Assembly: GCA_028554755.1 (NCBI GenBank)
Contig: JAPTOF010000006.1
Span: forward strand, 6,752,501 to 6,816,500
DNA from: Cordia subcordata
Taxonomy: Eukaryota; Streptophyta; Magnoliopsida; Boraginales; Cordiaceae
DNA length: 64,000 bases
Direction of reading: 5' to 3'
The translations under genes were made by a program, and so were the position numbers. The notes beneath the pieces were generated by a model. The model did not search any database. It was not told where the DNA came from and worked only from the letters and a program-made list of their open reading frames with translations. Of the stretch, positions 60,143-64,000 are shown piece after piece (the stretch's first letter is position 1; each line of letters begins with the position of its first letter).

Positions 60143-61304
60143 TCAGGCCCAAAGTGTCTCCATTGCAGCACCTAGATTTCCCTCATGATGATCAGAAAAG
60201 AAGCTGCTTGTGTTCTCGTATGGCTGGAGTTGTGTGGTGGTGCTATCTTGATGTTTAGACATTTCCATGCGAATAAAGATCAAGTTGGTGTTCTGGCATT
60301 GCATATTTAAGATCTCAGCTTTTGCCTTGGCCAATTCCGCTTGGAGCTCACTGACCTGCTTCTGAAGTTGGCAGATTGCTCCTGCACAACCATAAACAGG
60401 ATCTCTAATCCTGGCGTTTGCTTCGTACACCAAGCTGTTCACTGCATCTGCCCTATTTGTCTCTGGGAGTTCCTGGAAACGCGAAAGTTTAGAGATTCAA
60501 CATTCTGTACGTACAAGAACCTTTAACGGATGACATAAAACATTACTTGCTCGTGTTCTACTTGGCAGTGGTTTAAACTAAGAGTCCATTTGGCCCACCC
60601 TTCTAGATAGTTAAAATGCTTTCTGTGAGCATCAAAAGCTGAAGCGGACATACTTGCCACATTTTCAGAAGAGTTTTCTCATCAAAGTTAAAGTCAGAAA
60701 AAACCGAAAAATTTGAAGATTCATATGAGAACTTATAAAAAAAAAAAGGCTTTTGAAAAAAAAAAATTTTAATATATAAATCATGTCGGAAGGTGTTCTT
60801 TTCGATTTTTTTTTCCCAAAAAATATTACTCATTTTAAAAATTCGATATTATTCTTAAAATAACTTAAAGCTCAACTACTGAAATATCAAGTCAAATAAT
60901 TAACGATACTTTTGTCTAAAACTTTATTCAACTCTATTGATTAACAACTGAAATCTTATAACTAAGTCAAATAATGCCTAAAACCTAACCTCCAAGGGTA
61001 AGGGACTTACCTGTAACAACTTGATGATGTTGCTAGCGCCGAAAACCCTGTGAGCAATAGTAAACTTCATTGGTTCAGTAGGCGGAAAATAAGGCGCCAA
61101 CACACATTTCTCCACGCACCTACGACGAAGGATCTTACATGCAGCACAAGGACTGAGAATGACATGTGGATGAGCACTTGATGAGGGAGATGGAGTAGGG
61201 GAATTAGAATTAGTGGGTGATGATGAAGGAGAAAGAGAGTGTCCAGCAGCAGCAGCAGACATTGTTTTACTGCTGGTAGTACTCTTCTTCTCACTATAAA
61301 CCAT
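60143..61304 (-). CDS. LOB-domain transcription factor, LBD1/LBD11-like (copy 2)
   Basis: Two exons, 61304-61011 and 60472-60143, phase 0, GT-AG, 207 residues. Start MVYSEKKSTTSS. The lead is longer than in copy 1, with Ser/Pro/Asn repeats (PSSSPTNSNSPTPSPSSS). The LOB domain has CAACKILRRRCVEKC, YFPPTEPMKF, VFGASNIIKLLQ and the coil LQKQVSELQAELAKAKAEIL. The C-terminus extends a few residues further (AAMETLWA). The intron is 538 bp against 269 bp in copy 1 and contains unrelated AT-rich DNA. Same class and likely role as copy 1; both copies look intact, so redundancy or subfunctionalisation is possible. Confidence 0.93.
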
Positions 61305-61312
61305 CTTGGGTT

Positions 61313-61325
61313 GGGGGGGGGGGGG
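61313..61325 (-). promoter_or_regulatory. Poly(C)13 tract in the LBD copy 2 leader
   Basis: Thirteen consecutive G on the plus strand (C in the mRNA), 8 nt upstream of the ATG. It matches copy 1 in length but not in exact distance to the start. Confidence 0.7.
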
Positions 61326-61427
61326 TTGGGGTGGTGGGGTTAGTTGTGGAAGACTGAAAAGGTTAAGCGTGGTGGTGGTGCTTGTGACTACTTTTTATTT
61401 GGTTTGGCATGAGAGCCGAATAGAAGG

Positions 61428-61435
61428 TTTATATA
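61428..61435 (-). promoter_or_regulatory. TATA box of LBD copy 2
   Basis: TATATAAA on the minus strand, about 124 bp upstream of the ATG. It implies a leader of roughly 90-100 nt that includes the poly(C) tract. Confidence 0.65.
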
Positions 61436-61535
61436 GATGTCCTGGGAGAAAGCCCGGGAATGAAATTGCAATAGTGATGTCACCGTGACTTCACCAAACG
61501 GCTCCATGACCCACCTGGACCTAATAGAAAATAAA

Positions 61536-61747
61536 GATGGGTTTGGATTGGTTTTTTTCTTTAAAAAAAATATTTATTTATCAATTTTTATAAAAAGTGC
61601 TTTCAGAAATTAAGAATTTTAGTTTTAAAAAAATTATAATTGAGTTTTTTTAAAGTTTATTTTTTAAATCAAATTAAGTAAAAATAATATATTTTTTTAA
61701 GAGAAAAATGCTTTTTTCTTAAAAAAAAACTAATCCAAACATGCACT
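61536..61747. repeat. MITE, approximately 212 bp
   Basis: Left end AGATGGGTTTGGATTGGTTT. The right end, reverse-complemented, is TGCATGTTTGGATTAGTTTT. It has the same A/T-tract interior as the family, and sits just upstream of LBD copy 2. Confidence 0.7.
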
Positions 61748-61788
61748 AAAATGTCATAAAATAGGTTTATGGTTCATGATTTTTTGGG

Positions 61789-62062
61789 CCAAAATTCTTT
61801 TCGTCTGTTATCTTGCAAATGAGACATTTTAGTCTCTTTGTTTACAAAACAAGATACACCACTAGTCCTTGAGCTATTTTATGTCAAATTTTTAACCAAA
61901 TAAGCACCTACATCTGACGTGGTTTGGCTTTTACCTTATGTGTACATGCTTATTCCATTAAAAATTTAACGAAAAATGGCTCAGGAATTCACGGTATCTC
62001 TTATGTTTCCTGATGAGAGACCAAATTCCTCATTTAAAAGATAAGGGACCAAAAAGTCTTTG
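61789..62062. repeat. Inverted-repeat element, about 0.27 kb
   Basis: The left arm TTTCGTCTGTTATCTTGCAA...TTTAGTCTCT (61789-61839) matches the reverse complement of the right arm TTTGGTCCCTTATCTTTTAA...TTTGGTCTCT (62015-62062). No TSD is clear. It resembles small Mutator-like MITEs. Confidence 0.5.
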
Positions 62063-64000
62063 ACACTAATAAATGGCCATTGAGATAATTTATTCTTGAA
62101 ATTATGATGTGTAATTCCAAAATTATCCTAAGCAAAACTCCATTAAATCTACCCTAAAATTATTAATTTTGTATTACAACGATATGTTCCATATATTACA
62201 TATAGGGGCAGATCGTGGTTTTCGTAATGAGATTTATAATAAATAATTTGACGATCACGAGTGTATATATATATATACACGTATGTATGTTTGTATTAGC
62301 AAAAAATAATTGATTTCTCGTAAAAAAACACACATAGAATGTACACAAAATTTACGAACATTTTAAGGGCACATTAATGGGCTCCATACGTATTATATAT
62401 GTCCATTATTACATTTACTAGGTGGTAGTTTAGAAGGTTCGACCCAAAACATTTAATTTACAGGGTAACACTTCAATCATTTGTTTCACCCTATAAAGTT
62501 TTAATGCGTAGCATTTGAAACCTACTAGAGTAGAATATAAAGAGCCGAATTACTTTTTGTATTACTATAAAATATTTACAATATTTCAAAGAGTACAAGA
62601 TTTCATCTTAACGTAATATAATGTAACAGTGTATTGATGTAGAAGTTTTGATTAATAACCTCCAAGAATACAAAGTTTAATACTCATCATATACAAAATT
62701 ATTTTAGTGAAAACTAAATTAATTTTTTGAGAATAAGACATTTAAGTCCCTAACCTTTTAACATTAGGACCACTAGGATATTGATAAAGATGATTGCACT
62801 AAAATATCTCTCTCTGCCCATCAAACAATATTGGACATTATTTTCGAAAGAAGTAAAGTAAAGAGAAAGGAAAAGCTGCATCCAAGATTGAACTACAAAG
62901 AGGATAATCAACACTTTAGTTGCTTATAATTCCAAAAATTTTATTCTTTTCTTGTACAAAAAAAAAAAAGGGTATAACTAAAAACACGTATATGATCATG
63001 TCCCCTGGGTTTTAAACATTCCAATGCATGGTTTAGTGGCACGTGTCAACTTTCAACCGGAAAGAAAAGAGTAGGGGACGGTTGAACAATGAATTGACAA
63101 CATCCAAACGAAAAAAAAAAAAAAAATCAACAAAAGAAGGGTTGATATTCAAAGCTTAGCTACCAAGATAGTCAAAAAAATAAGCAAATTAAAGATGAGC
63201 ACCTTTTGGTGCACGAATGGGATTAGCTTATAGCGGCAAAGTGGATTCTGATAAGTGAGACCAGTCGAAAAGGTGGACCATGTTCATGTCCAAACCAAAA
63301 AGTCATTAATGACAACAAAAAGAAAAGAAAAAAAAAAAACAAAATGTCATTCATATAACTATAGGTCTAATCTATTTTCAAGGGGGTTTTGCATGTTTCG
63401 TTTGAAAATTAAGTGGCTTTTCCCTCAACAAAAAGAGTTTCATGTGAACTTGATCGCATTATCGATAAAACTTTATATTTCTTAGCATGATTTTTATCTA
63501 TTTATTATATAAGAAATCATATATGCCTTTTTAGCACATATCACATGTCATTAGCCTACCTTTCAGTACATATATAACTGCTACCTAATTTAGATATAGT
63601 TAACCATTAATTAATAATATTTTTATTTAAAAATAATATTCAAATATTTTAATTATTTTTTTAATATCAGATCATTTTTTATTCTACTTTCTCAATTAAA
63701 ATACTTTATTCTTACTGAAGAAGATGCCTCATAAATAATTTAAAATTTTTATTCAAATACTGGAGATCTATCATAAACCATGAGTAGTATTAAAACTTAT
63801 CAATAATTAAATTTTAAAAAAATACATTTGTATTTAGTTCTCCATAGAATGTAAAAAATGGAAATCAACATTAAAAAGGACATTAAAAACACACATTCTT
63901 CCATGCATTCCCTAGGATATAGTGTAGTTATATATATAACAGTTTTTTTTTTTTAAATATTTTAAGAGTGTCACATCAACACTTCCATGACAATCCTTTA
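62063..64000. other. AT-rich intergenic DNA to the window end
   Basis: No gene is recognised. Simple repeats (62265-62290 TATATATAC), A-tracts and a CACGTGTC word (63041-63048) are present, with nothing to anchor them to a transcript. Confidence 0.55.

Larger units (their letters stand above)
59565..61520 (-). repeat. LBD segmental duplication, unit 2
   Basis: Paralogous to 46330-48110, in the same orientation, about 13.2 kb away. Homology covers the 3' flank, both exons and the promoter-proximal region; the introns differ. Confidence 0.8.

Overview
The window is plant nuclear DNA, most likely from a eudicot. It is AT-rich. Its genes have GT-AG introns and belong to plant-specific families (IQD, LOB-domain/LBD, a plasmodesmata-located DUF26 protein, a plant C2 protein). 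The intergenic space is full of plant transposons: Ty1/copia, hAT, a Mutator-like element, a short SINE and MITEs. There are no bacterial-type operons.

Layout. 1-12.4 kb: no recognisable gene; microsatellites, a 131-bp tandem repeat, MITE-like pieces and a 94-bp SINE with a perfect 19-bp target-site duplication (TSD). 12.46-17.2 kb: a decayed 4.75-kb hAT element (BED finger plus hAT dimerisation domain) with a second SINE in its 5' intron. 17.4-22.3 kb: a decayed Copia element on the minus strand with two 185-bp LTRs and TSD ATATG. 22.5-23.55 kb: an intact single-exon C2-domain gene (minus). 24.4-28.1 kb: a broken intron-containing gene (plus) for a plant protein whose function I do not know. 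28.4-30.6 kb: a four-exon PDLP-like gene (minus). 30.6-38.9 kb: a transposon-rich gap holding a 1.68-kb Mutator-like element with 9-bp TSD, a third SINE and a 0.71-kb hAT-type element with 8-bp TSD. 39-42.6 kb: a five-coding-exon IQD gene (plus). 46-48.1 kb and 59.6-61.5 kb: two paralogous LBD1/LBD11-like genes (minus), products of a duplication that also includes their 3' flanks. Between them sit a Tork-like Copia element (51.1-56.6 kb, plus), whose leader carries a dense TTGAC (W-box) array, and a 0.77-kb tandem duplication interrupted by a second copy of the hAT-type element. 61.5-64 kb: MITEs and no gene.

The host genes are functionally unrelated neighbours: calmodulin/microtubule scaffolding (IQD), plasmodesmal regulation (PDLP-like), lateral-organ or cambium transcription control (LBD) and membrane/Ca signalling (C2). 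The clearest features beyond routine annotation are the short SINE family, the two matched hAT-type elements, the Mutator-like element, the W-box array in the Copia leader, the 13-nt poly(C) tract shared by both LBD leaders, and the multiply broken gene at 25-28 kb. All family calls come from motifs read by eye; no search was run.
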